Source: Candidatus Krumholzibacteriia bacterium (GTDB taxonomy: Bacteria; Krumholzibacteriota; Krumholzibacteriia; G020349025). Taken from it: a DNA stretch of 15,247 bases. Every line of letters begins with the position of its first letter. Within the stretch, counting starts at the first letter, position 1. The stretch lies in assembly GCA_035649275.1 (NCBI GenBank), contig DASRJW010000040.1, positions 1-15,247 on the forward strand. Reading direction: 5' to 3'. A program made the translations under genes and the position numbers. The notes under the pieces were generated by a model. The model had not been told where the DNA came from. It ran no database searches and worked only from the letters and a program-made list of their open reading frames with translations. Of this stretch, positions 1-6,148 are shown piece by piece.

Positions 1-312
1 CGGGGAGAGCTCGCGCGCGCCGAGCCGAGGGGTGAACCAGCTGGAGCTCGGCATCTCGTCCAGCGCATTGACGTCGCGGGCGCTGCGCACCGGGGCCGGG
101 GCGAGGCTGCGGACTGCAGGGCGCCGCACCACGACGTCGACGAAGTAGAACATCTTGTGGAAATCCGCCGCTTGCGGTGGCGGGATGGGTTTTCGATCGT
201 CGGCCTCCCGCACGGCCTCCCTGTCCGCGAACCGATACGACGCAGGCTTGGCCGGGGCGCTGCAGACGACCGCCGACGCGAGGAGCAGCAGGCGCGCGGT
301 TCGTGTCTTCAT
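1..312 (-). CDS. secreted protein of unknown function (5' part; runs off left edge)
   Basis: The first 104 codons of a gene are visible; the frame is still open at the window edge. The start is an ATG at 312 with GGAAGGA seven bases upstream (326-320), an excellent ribosome binding site. The protein begins MKTRTAR followed by a hydrophobic LLLLASAVVCSAPA stretch, a typical Sec signal peptide. The only cysteine in it lacks a lipobox context. The mature part contains FYFVDVVVRR (about residues 54-63) and then VNALDEMPSSSWFTPR (about 82-97). I recall similar N-LDE-P-SSWF segments near the start of long exported hypothetical proteins from Acidobacteriota-like genomes, but cannot name a family or function. 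It follows the outer-membrane barrel gene by 15 nt in the same direction, so the two are probably co-transcribed and may work together at the envelope. That link is inference. Confidence 0.8.
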   Translation of the reverse strand, partial: MKTRTARLLLLASAVVCSAPAKPASYRFADREAVREADDRKPIPPPQAADFHKMFYFVDVVVRRPAVRSLAPAPVRSARDVNALDEMPSSSWFTPRLGARELSP

Positions 313-319
313 CCGGCGG

Positions 320-326
320 TCCTTCC
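320..326 (-). promoter_or_regulatory. Shine-Dalgarno site of the left-edge secreted-protein gene
   Basis: GGAAGGA on the minus strand lies seven bases before the ATG at 312 and directly after the stop codon (330-328) of the barrel gene. It is one of the strongest ribosome binding sites in the window. It fixes the start of a gene that is cut by the window edge. Confidence 0.75.
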
Positions 327-327
327 G

Positions 328-1788
328 CTACAACCAGTGGGTGCGGTCGGAGACGTGGAAACCGAGTCCGACGTCGATCATGAGACGCACGCCCTCGGAG
401 CCCGAGGACACCGCGATGCGTCCCACCTCGCTCCGCGCTCCCTGGATGGCGAAGCCGACACCGTAGGCGTACGGCGCGTCATGGAACGTCAAGTGGCTGA
501 CCGAGTCGCCCACCATGAGATAGTCGAGGAAGAGGTGGCCGCTGACGTTGTGGGTGAGCGGCCAGCGGTACTCCAGGGAAGGCACCGCGGAGAAGAGATC
601 GGTGCGCAGGAGTTGGGTGCGCGACGCGCCGCGAAAAGTCGGCTGGCGCGGGTAGTCGGTGAAAGCCAGCGGCTGGTCCTCGTTCAGGTCGTCCACGGTG
701 TCCAGGAGGAATCGCGGCACCAGGAGGCGGTCGCGCCCCAGCACCGGCACGTACGGGGCGACGTCGACCCCCAGGCGCCGGAAACGTCCCCGGTCGTCGC
801 CGATGCCGTTCGACAGCCCGGCGTAGGCCTCGAGCCGGAACCCGGGGGTGATCTTGCGCTCGTTCTTGCGGGTGTCGAAACGGAACCCGACCTCTTGGTA
901 GAACTGCTCGTGCTTCTCGTCCAGCGCCGGGTTGTTGCTGTTGGCGATCCCATCGAGGTGGAAGTCGCTCGTGTCGCGCTCTTGATAGAAGCCATTGTAG
1001 AAGAACTGCATGAGTGCCCACGGCCGGGCCGTCGCTGCAATCGCGGCGCGCGTCAGGCGCTGGTCGAAGAGCACGAACTCCGTTCCCTGCAGGAACGGAT
1101 TGCGCGGATCGCTCTGCGGCGAAGGGCCAAAGCCGTGGAACTCGAGGTCATCGCGCTCGCTAATGAAAGCATTCCCCCGAATCTTGCACGGGACCTGCCC
1201 GGCGGTGAACTCGGTGACCACGTCGAACTTGGCGCCCCAGTTGTCCGCGTTGCCGTACAAGCCGGAGACGCCGGCGCCGAATCCCGGCACGCGGTAGGCG
1301 AGTTCGGCGCCGAACTCGGCGCGCGAGCCGCTACTGACACTGACCAGTGGATGGATGCCGATGCGTCCTTCATCGAAGGTGAGAACCTCGTGCACGACTC
1401 TCGGCACCGACGATTCGGTTCCCACGTAAGCACCGTAAGCCATCGAAAGGGTCAAGGCATCGAGCAGGGTACGAGGGACGAAGAGGAGGGCCCGCGCCAC
1501 GGCGTCGGCCGCACTGCCTTCGTCGGGGACCCGCTCGAGGCCGCGCAGTTGCACGTAGGTGGTGTCCGGGCTCTGCTTCCGGGGTGACCGCGCCGCGGCC
1601 TCGTCCCCTGCGGGTGGCGGGTCTGCCGCGCCGCGAGTGGCGAGAGCGGGCAACGACAAGGCGGCGGCGCAAGCGAGCCGCAGCAGCCACTGCGAGACTC
1701 GTCGTCTCGAGACGAGAGAGCGCGACGGCCGTACCCCCAGCCCCTGAAGCACTCGTCCTCGGTGTGAGCGCTGCTGCGTTCGAGCCAC
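328..1788 (-). CDS. BamA/surface-antigen-type outer-membrane beta-barrel protein
   Basis: From the GTG at 1788 this encodes 486 residues. GGAGG lies six bases upstream (1799-1795), which favours this start. A second in-frame GTG at 1752 has a closer GAGGA and would give a shorter leader. Residues around 25-48 hold an arginine-rich patch (SRRRVS) and then WLLRLACAAALSLPALA, a Sec-type signal peptide. After about 60 linker residues comes LLFVPRTLLDALTLSMAYG, and from about residue 130 the chain alternates polar and aromatic/hydrophobic residues as in amphipathic strands, with many glycines and aromatics. It ends VGLGFHVSDRTHWL, a barrel-like terminal strand. The overall look matches the C-terminal barrel of Omp85/surface antigen D15 proteins, but the space before the barrel is too short for a BamA-like POTRA array. 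It is therefore probably not the essential BamA. It may be a lipid- or substrate-translocating relative or an orphan barrel. Function is unknown. Confidence 0.72.
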   Translation of the reverse strand: MARTQQRSHRGRVLQGLGVRPSRSLVSRRRVSQWLLRLACAAALSLPALATRGAADPPPAGDEAAARSPRKQSPDTTYVQLRGLERVPDEGSAADAVARALLFVPRTLLDALTLSMAYGAYVGTESSVPRVVHEVLTFDEGRIGIHPLVSVSSGSRAEFGAELAYRVPGFGAGVSGLYGNADNWGAKFDVVTEFTAGQVPCKIRGNAFISERDDLEFHGFGPSPQSDPRNPFLQGTEFVLFDQRLTRAAIAATARPWALMQFFYNGFYQERDTSDFHLDGIANSNNPALDEKHEQFYQEVGFRFDTRKNERKITPGFRLEAYAGLSNGIGDDRGRFRRLGVDVAPYVPVLGRDRLLVPRFLLDTVDDLNEDQPLAFTDYPRQPTFRGASRTQLLRTDLFSAVPSLEYRWPLTHNVSGHLFLDYLMVGDSVSHLTFHDAPYAYGVGFAIQGARSEVGRIAVSSGSEGVRLMIDVGLGFHVSDRTHWL

Positions 1789-1794
1789 GGCGCG

Positions 1795-1799
1795 CCTCC
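1795..1799 (-). promoter_or_regulatory. Shine-Dalgarno site favouring the GTG start at 1788
   Basis: GGAGG on the minus strand is six bases before the GTG at 1788, ideal spacing. The competing GTG at 1752 has GAGGA only four bases away. The choice changes the length of the N-terminal region before the signal peptide by 12 residues. Confidence 0.5.
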
Positions 1800-1843
1800 G
1801 CCTGCCACGGCCGGTCGGGACCTCTCGCTGCCGGTGCCGGAGC

Positions 1844-1872
1844 ACTGTAGGGCAATCGGTGCGGCGTCTCAA
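1844..1872 (-). promoter_or_regulatory. putative sigma70-type promoter of the barrel gene
   Basis: On the minus strand TTGAGA (1872-1867) is followed after exactly 17 bases by TACAGT (1849-1844). These match the -35 and -10 consensus at five and four of six positions. Transcription would start near 1837, about 50 bases before the GTG at 1788. This lets the barrel gene be expressed separately from the ligase operon upstream. It also argues against the ATG at 1872 as the start codon. It is prediction from sequence only. Confidence 0.4.
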
Positions 1873-1899
1873 GGCTGCCGGGAGAATCGTAACGCCGCC

Positions 1900-1922
1900 C
1901 CTCGACTGGGGAGGGCTCGAGG
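1900..1922 (-). terminator. hairpin after the GCS2-family gene, possible weak terminator
   Basis: CCTCGA and TCGAGG form six-base arms around an 11-base loop, 15 bases beyond the stop codon of the GCS2-family gene on the minus strand. An alternative pairing CCCTC/GAGGG lies within the same stretch. No T-tract follows, so it is not a standard intrinsic terminator. It may attenuate read-through into the barrel gene. Confidence 0.2.
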
Positions 1923-1937
1923 TTGTCCTCTGGAATG

Positions 1938-3152
1938 TCAGGCGAACATTTGGCCCCGGTCGAGGCAGTCGCAGAGCCGTTCGTACAGGGACTTCAGTTC
2001 ACCCCGGGTGGGTTCGGGACCGGCGGCCGCCAGGAGTCGCCGGGCGAGCGGCCCTTCTTCCAGGAGAACCGCCAGCGGACGTTCGAACTCGGCGGGCGTG
2101 GCGAGGGCCTTCGCCAGATGTCGCCAGACGTCGCGGGCTGTGTGCGCGCCGCCGCTCATGCCGAAGGCGGCGAGGAAACCACGATCTTCGAGGCGGGCGC
2201 GTTCGCCATCCTGCACCGTCACCTGCAGCAAGCGCGCCAGCGGTTCGGTGGAAAAGCTCTTCTGCGTCTCCAGTCCCACCCACCGTTCTTCCACCAGCGC
2301 CCGCACCGCGGCGGACACGAGGGCGGCGCAGGCGAGATCAGCCTGCGGGCACTCCTGCATGTCGAGCAGCCGGATCTCCAGAGCCGAGCGCGAGAAGCGC
2401 GGGATGGCACCGCGGGCGTTCACCCATTCGGGAGCCAGGATCCGCTCCGGATCGTGCGGCGCCAGGTCGCGGGCGATGGGGCCCAAGATCTCGGTCTCGT
2501 ACGTCGCCTGGGTGAACACCGGTTCCGGCACCACCGCCCCGGTGACGCTCGGCAAGCGGGCGCAGTTCGTCGCATAGGCCGCGAGCCGGGCGTCGAGAAC
2601 ACCAGGCAATCGCCCCTCGACGAAGGGCGAGCTCGCCGCCAGCGCCGGCAGCAGCGGCAGCACCAAGCGGACGGCGGCGTGCAGGCGCGCGAACTCCGCG
2701 TCGCCGGCGAAGGGCAGGTTGAGGTGCAGGCTCTGCACGTTCGCCCAGCCATGGTTGCGGCAATCGAAAATGCGGTCGAAGGCCGCGTAGACTTGGGCAT
2801 CGTCATGGGGCCACAGGCGTGTCTCGCGCCTAGGCCGCATCCATGGATGCATGCCGGTCGGCATGAGCCGGCCGCCCAGCGGCCGAAGCCGCTGGCGCAG
2901 CCGCGCCAAATCGCGCTGGAAGAGCGCCGCCACGCCCTCGAGCCGCGCCACCGGCCCGTTCGTCTTCAGCTCCAGCAGGTGCAGCACCAGCTCGTTGGAC
3001 CACGCCGTCTCGCCCTGCTCCAGCTCCGAGACCACGCCGGCAGCACCGTCCTGCAGCAACGCATCCGCCACCGGCAGGACGTCGAGCGTCTCGTCATCCA
3101 CCAGCATGTATTCGAGCTCAATGCCGTAGCCGGCGAAAAGAGAGAGCGTCAT
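1938..3152 (-). CDS. GCS2-family glutamate-cysteine-ligase-like amidoligase
   Basis: A 404-residue protein of the GCS2 (YbdK-like) family. These enzymes have a glutamine-synthetase-like fold and use ATP to join the gamma-carboxylate of glutamate, or a related acid, to an amine. Visible family features are GIELEYMLVD at residues 10-19, with the metal-ligand glutamates E12 and E14; the WSNELV segment near E54; GMHPWM at 100-105; HLNLPF at 143-148, in the place of the family's internal His motif; and SALEIRLLD at 256-264, the late E/R/D active-site strand. Length is close to the usual 370-420. The start codon at 3152 overlaps the stop of the upstream RimK-type gene as ATGA, so translation is probably coupled; there is no strong separate ribosome binding site. 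Being third in an operon with two ATP-grasp ligases suggests a role in building a peptide-like metabolite rather than housekeeping glutathione synthesis. Substrates cannot be read from the sequence. Confidence 0.88.
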   Translation of the reverse strand: MTLSLFAGYGIELEYMLVDDETLDVLPVADALLQDGAAGVVSELEQGETAWSNELVLHLLELKTNGPVARLEGVAALFQRDLARLRQRLRPLGGRLMPTGMHPWMRPRRETRLWPHDDAQVYAAFDRIFDCRNHGWANVQSLHLNLPFAGDAEFARLHAAVRLVLPLLPALAASSPFVEGRLPGVLDARLAAYATNCARLPSVTGAVVPEPVFTQATYETEILGPIARDLAPHDPERILAPEWVNARGAIPRFSRSALEIRLLDMQECPQADLACAALVSAAVRALVEERWVGLETQKSFSTEPLARLLQVTVQDGERARLEDRGFLAAFGMSGGAHTARDVWRHLAKALATPAEFERPLAVLLEEGPLARRLLAAAGPEPTRGELKSLYERLCDCLDRGQMFA

Positions 3153-4666
3153 GGCCGCTGCCGCGCCTGCCGCCGCCCTTCGATCCGGGCGCGGAAGACC
3201 GCCATGACGCGGTCGTACAACCCCGAACCCAGGGTGGCATCCTCGATATCGCCATCGACACTGGGGTTGTCGTTGATCTCCAGCACCGCGACTCTTCCGG
3301 CCGCCTCCTTGAGATCGACGCCGTAGAAACCATCGCCCACGAGGCGTGCGGCGCGCACCGCGGTCCGCACCACCTGGGCCGGCGCCGCCTCGACCGGCAT
3401 GGTCTCGAAGCGGCCCAGGTCGCTGATGCCGTCGCCGTCCCAGTGGATGATCTGCCAGTGCTCCGGCGCCATGTAGTAACGGCAGACGAAGAGCACCTGC
3501 CGGTCGAGAACTCCCACCCGCCAGTCGAAGGTCGTGGGCACGAACTCCTGCGCCACGATGAGATCCGAGCTGCGCAACATCGCCAAGGCTTCGTGACGGA
3601 AACTCTCGGCGTCGTCCACCTTGTGCACGCCCTGGGAAAAGGCACCGTCCGGACGCTTGAGGATGCAGGGGTAGCGCAGCTCGACCTGCAGGCGCTCCAG
3701 GTTGTCCACGTGCACCAGCGTGGTGGGCGGCGTCCGCACCCCATGCCTCGACAAGAGCTCCGCCAGGTACACCTTGTTGGTGCAACGCACGATGGAAAGG
3801 GGATCGTCGATCACCACCAGTCCCTCCACCTCGGCACGGCTGGCGAAGCGGTAGGTGAAATGGTTCACCGAGGTGGTGGCGCGGATGAACAGAGCATCGA
3901 ATTCGGCGAGGCGCCCGTAGTCGTCCCGGGTGACGAAGGTCGCCTTCATGCCGTGGGCCTCGGCGGCACGAGCGAAGCGCCGCAGCGCCTTGGCGTTCGA
4001 AGGCGGGTTGTGGTCCTGCGGATTGGTGAGGATCGCCAGCTCGTAGGGCTGCGATTGCCGCCGGCGCCGGCTGCTCACCCGGCCGGCGAAGAACCGTCCC
4101 GCGGCTTCCTCCACGAAGGGCCGGTGCGAGATCGGCACGTCGCTGGCGGGGATGGTGCTGACGCTCTCCAGCTCCCAGCGGGTTCGGGGCGGGGCTTTGC
4201 TCCCCGAGACAGGTCTCGTTCCGGCCTCCTCGCGGCGAATGAAATACGCCCGCAGCAGGGGCGCCGGGAAGAGATTGAAGAGTGCCAGGCTGAGCCGCGC
4301 GTAGCGCTTGGCCAGGTTCTGCCCGAAGTAGATGCTCAAGGTGAAGTGCGGCGAACGCAGCGGTGCCAGGCTCCTCTGTGCCAGCGTCTGCAGATCCTCG
4401 GTCAGGCTCTGCACCACCGCTTGGGTGCGCACGTCCTGGATGGTGCGGATGGTCGGCAGCGGCCGGTGTCCCCGCGCCTCGGCCAGGAGCGACACGTAAT
4501 AGCCGAGGGTGAGGTAGCGGTACGAGCGGCAAAGGTTGTAGACCCGTGCGTCCCGGTGCTGCGCGTACTGGGTCTGGGTCAAGTAGTCCCGCGCGGAGAC
4601 GACGGCGACGCTGGGAATCCGGAAACCCCAGTTCTTCGGACTGTTGACGACGATCAGCGTTTCCAC
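3149..4666 (-). CDS. RimK-type ATP-grasp ligase with N-terminal RLAN-like domain
   Basis: From the GTG at 4666 the protein has 505 residues and starts with the hydrophobic strand ETLIVVNSPKNW. This fits the RLAN (RimK-like ATP-grasp N-terminal) domain, which spans about residues 1-145 and includes ARVYNLCRSYRYLTLGYY at 40-57. A variable linker rich in basic residues (about 145-205) follows. Then comes a pre-ATP-grasp segment (208-290) and the RimK-like ATP-grasp domain (about 295-500). ATP-grasp landmarks are K298; K337 before the loop GAFSQG (341-346); EFVP with E374; DWRVG (381-385); GVDLKE with D451; and LEINDNP with E463, N465 and N467 for metal binding. The catalytic set looks intact. 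RimK-type enzymes form amide bonds from an acyl-phosphate, often adding glutamate. The stop overlaps the next gene's start (ATGA), and the upstream ligase gene ends seven bases before this start. No clear ribosome binding site is seen, so coupled re-initiation is likely. An ATG at 4729 is a less likely start because it overlaps the upstream gene. Confidence 0.88.
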   Translation of the reverse strand: METLIVVNSPKNWGFRIPSVAVVSARDYLTQTQYAQHRDARVYNLCRSYRYLTLGYYVSLLAEARGHRPLPTIRTIQDVRTQAVVQSLTEDLQTLAQRSLAPLRSPHFTLSIYFGQNLAKRYARLSLALFNLFPAPLLRAYFIRREEAGTRPVSGSKAPPRTRWELESVSTIPASDVPISHRPFVEEAAGRFFAGRVSSRRRRQSQPYELAILTNPQDHNPPSNAKALRRFARAAEAHGMKATFVTRDDYGRLAEFDALFIRATTSVNHFTYRFASRAEVEGLVVIDDPLSIVRCTNKVYLAELLSRHGVRTPPTTLVHVDNLERLQVELRYPCILKRPDGAFSQGVHKVDDAESFRHEALAMLRSSDLIVAQEFVPTTFDWRVGVLDRQVLFVCRYYMAPEHWQIIHWDGDGISDLGRFETMPVEAAPAQVVRTAVRAARLVGDGFYGVDLKEAAGRVAVLEINDNPSVDGDIEDATLGSGLYDRVMAVFRARIEGRRQARQRP

Positions 4667-4673
4667 GCGGGGC

Positions 4674-6011
4674 TCACAGGGGCGCGAAACGATAGGGCAA
4701 GCGCTCCCGCACCGCGTCGAGGCGTGCATCCAGGCTCGGACGGTCGGGGGCGCCGAGGTTGATCACCGCATAGCGACAACTCGCGCCGTCTTCGATCCTG
4801 TCGAAATCGACCAGCTCCTGTCCAGCGTCGCATTCGCTCCAGATCAGGGTGTCCGGGAAGAGCGCCGCCGCCGCAGCGAGGTCCGCCGGCGCCGGCACCT
4901 GCTCCACCCGCGCCGGCGCGAAAAGCCGGAGCGGCACGCTGGCGGCCACGGCGTGCGCTCCCGCTCCGGCCGGCAGCTGCGGCTTCCCCCCGGTCGCCAG
5001 CTCCAAGGCCAGGGTGTAGCTGTGCACTCCCAGGACCTTCTGGTACAGATCGCCGAACTGTCCGCAGAGTCGCGGGTTGATCTCGATGATGCCGATGCGG
5101 TCGCGGGCGGCGTCGTACCTCATCTCGATGTTGAAGAAGGTGTCGCGGAGAGCGTGGGCCTCGACGATCCGGATGGCGAGCTCGCGCATCCGTGCCTGCA
5201 CGCCGTCGTCGAGGCGGGAGGGGAAGACGAAGCGCAGGAAGCTCCCGGTCCGTGGATCCACCACCGAATCGGTGATGCCGAGCACCTGCACCGTCGTGCC
5301 ACCGCGCCAGCCTTCCACCGTGACTTGCACGCCCTCGAGGAGCGATTCGGCGAGGAACGAGCCTCGGTCCATGGACAAGCTCGTGTAACTCTCCAACATC
5401 TGGCGGAAGATGTGCAGATAGGAGGAGCAGTAGTCGGCGACTGCAGGCCGGGAGAGGAATTCCCGTAGTTCCTCCGCGTCGTGCACGCGGTGCGCCAGCA
5501 CCGAGTAGGCACCCTTCACCGGCTTGACGAAGCAAGGGAAGCCGAGGTCGCAGGCACCGCTCGCCGTAGCGTTGCTGCCCAGGAGCGCGAATGCCGGCGT
5601 CGCCTCGGGGACCGCGGCCTGCTGCACCCGTCGAGCCTCGTACTTGTGGGCGCAACGCACCAGCACGGCGGGAGGCGTTCCCGGCAAGCCGAGACGGGTG
5701 GCGATGGCGCCGGCCACGGTGGCGCCCGGATAGTCGCTGGAGCTGATGACACCTTCGACCCGACCGCGGAGCGCGCTCACCGCGCCTTCGACATAGGTGT
5801 GGAGGTCGAGGTTCCACGGACAGTCCCAGTCGGTCGGCTCGTCGAGAACGACCTCGAAATGATCGGACCAGTCATGACGGCAGCATTCGAGCTGGCGGGC
5901 GTCCCAGAGGGTCGGGAACACGAAGTGGACTCTCCGCCGCGACCCCGACAACGCCGCTGCCACCCTTCTCGCCAGCGCGCGCCGGCGCTGGTTGGCTCGG
6001 AAGTGGCGCAC
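4674..6011 (-). CDS. ATP-grasp carboxylate-amine ligase
   Basis: A 445-residue frame if begun at the GTG at 6011. It is an ATP-grasp enzyme of the carbamoyl-phosphate-synthetase/D-Ala ligase type, not RimK-like. It opens with RVHFVFPTLWD (27-37), the first Rossmann-like strand. The middle has AHKYEARR (K123) and FPCFVKPVKGAYSV (K163 and the nucleotide loop), then a glutamate-rich strand ESLLEGVQVTVEGW (222-235). The metal-binding core is FNIEMRYD (N294, E296) and IIEINPRLCGQFGDLY (E310, N312, R314). The C-terminal domain (about 340-445) is less conserved. It leads a three-gene operon and ends seven bases before the next start. The start is uncertain. GTG 6011 has no ribosome binding site and lies right against a TATACT box. 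A TTG at 5951, 11-12 bases after AGAAGG, would give MSGSRRRVHFVFP and also fits. Substrate is unknown; members of this superfamily make dipeptides, amino-acid amides and tailoring bonds. Confidence 0.82.
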   Translation of the reverse strand: MRHFRANQRRRALARRVAAALSGSRRRVHFVFPTLWDARQLECCRHDWSDHFEVVLDEPTDWDCPWNLDLHTYVEGAVSALRGRVEGVISSSDYPGATVAGAIATRLGLPGTPPAVLVRCAHKYEARRVQQAAVPEATPAFALLGSNATASGACDLGFPCFVKPVKGAYSVLAHRVHDAEELREFLSRPAVADYCSSYLHIFRQMLESYTSLSMDRGSFLAESLLEGVQVTVEGWRGGTTVQVLGITDSVVDPRTGSFLRFVFPSRLDDGVQARMRELAIRIVEAHALRDTFFNIEMRYDAARDRIGIIEINPRLCGQFGDLYQKVLGVHSYTLALELATGGKPQLPAGAGAHAVAASVPLRLFAPARVEQVPAPADLAAAAALFPDTLIWSECDAGQELVDFDRIEDGASCRYAVINLGAPDRPSLDARLDAVRERLPYRFAPL

Positions 6012-6019
6012 AGTATAGG
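5992..6019 (+). promoter_or_regulatory. putative rightward promoter toward addB
   Basis: TTGGCT (5992-5997), a 16-base spacer and TATAGG (6014-6019) each match the sigma70 consensus at four of six bases. The start would be near 6026, inside the divergent gap. Its -10 overlaps the leftward -10 on the other strand. It is a weak match and low confidence on its own. Confidence 0.25.
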
Positions 6020-6041
6020 CTGGGGTGTGCGTTGTGGTGAA
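6012..6041 (-). promoter_or_regulatory. putative leftward promoter of the ligase operon
   Basis: On the minus strand TTCACC (6041-6036), an 18-base spacer and TATACT (6017-6012) match the consensus at four and five of six positions. The predicted start is near 6005, just inside the frame that begins at GTG 6011. If the promoter is used, the first ligase must start further downstream, for example at TTG 5951. Confidence 0.4.
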
Positions 6042-6148
6042 GGGAGAGAGGTGTCTTTCGCAGCGGACGGCAAGGAACAGGGCACGTGGCGCCTCGCAGC
6101 GATCGGGTCGGGCCAAGAGGTGGACGCGGCGCGGGAGCGCCGGAGCCA

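Noticed and set aside
157-1587. 476-codon rightward frame opposite the barrel gene
   Set aside because: It has no recognisable domain and is antisense to a gene with a signal peptide, ribosome binding site and barrel pattern.
1728-1752. SRRRVS before the hydrophobic stretch as a Tat signal in the barrel protein
   Set aside because: The rest of the twin-arginine consensus (F-L-K after x) is missing, and outer-membrane barrels are exported unfolded by Sec.
1938-4532. 864-codon leftward frame that would fuse 460 residues to the GCS2-family protein
   Set aside because: The extra part overlaps the RimK-type gene in another frame and is Pro/Gly/Arg-rich without motifs. The real start is the ATG at 3152, where the GCS2 sequence begins.
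3149-6011. ATP-grasp pair as carbamoyl-phosphate synthase, D-Ala ligase or glutathione synthetase housekeeping genes
   Set aside because: Sizes, the RLAN-like N-terminus and the operon with a GCS2-type ligase do not fit those enzymes. The evidence supports only the superfamily.
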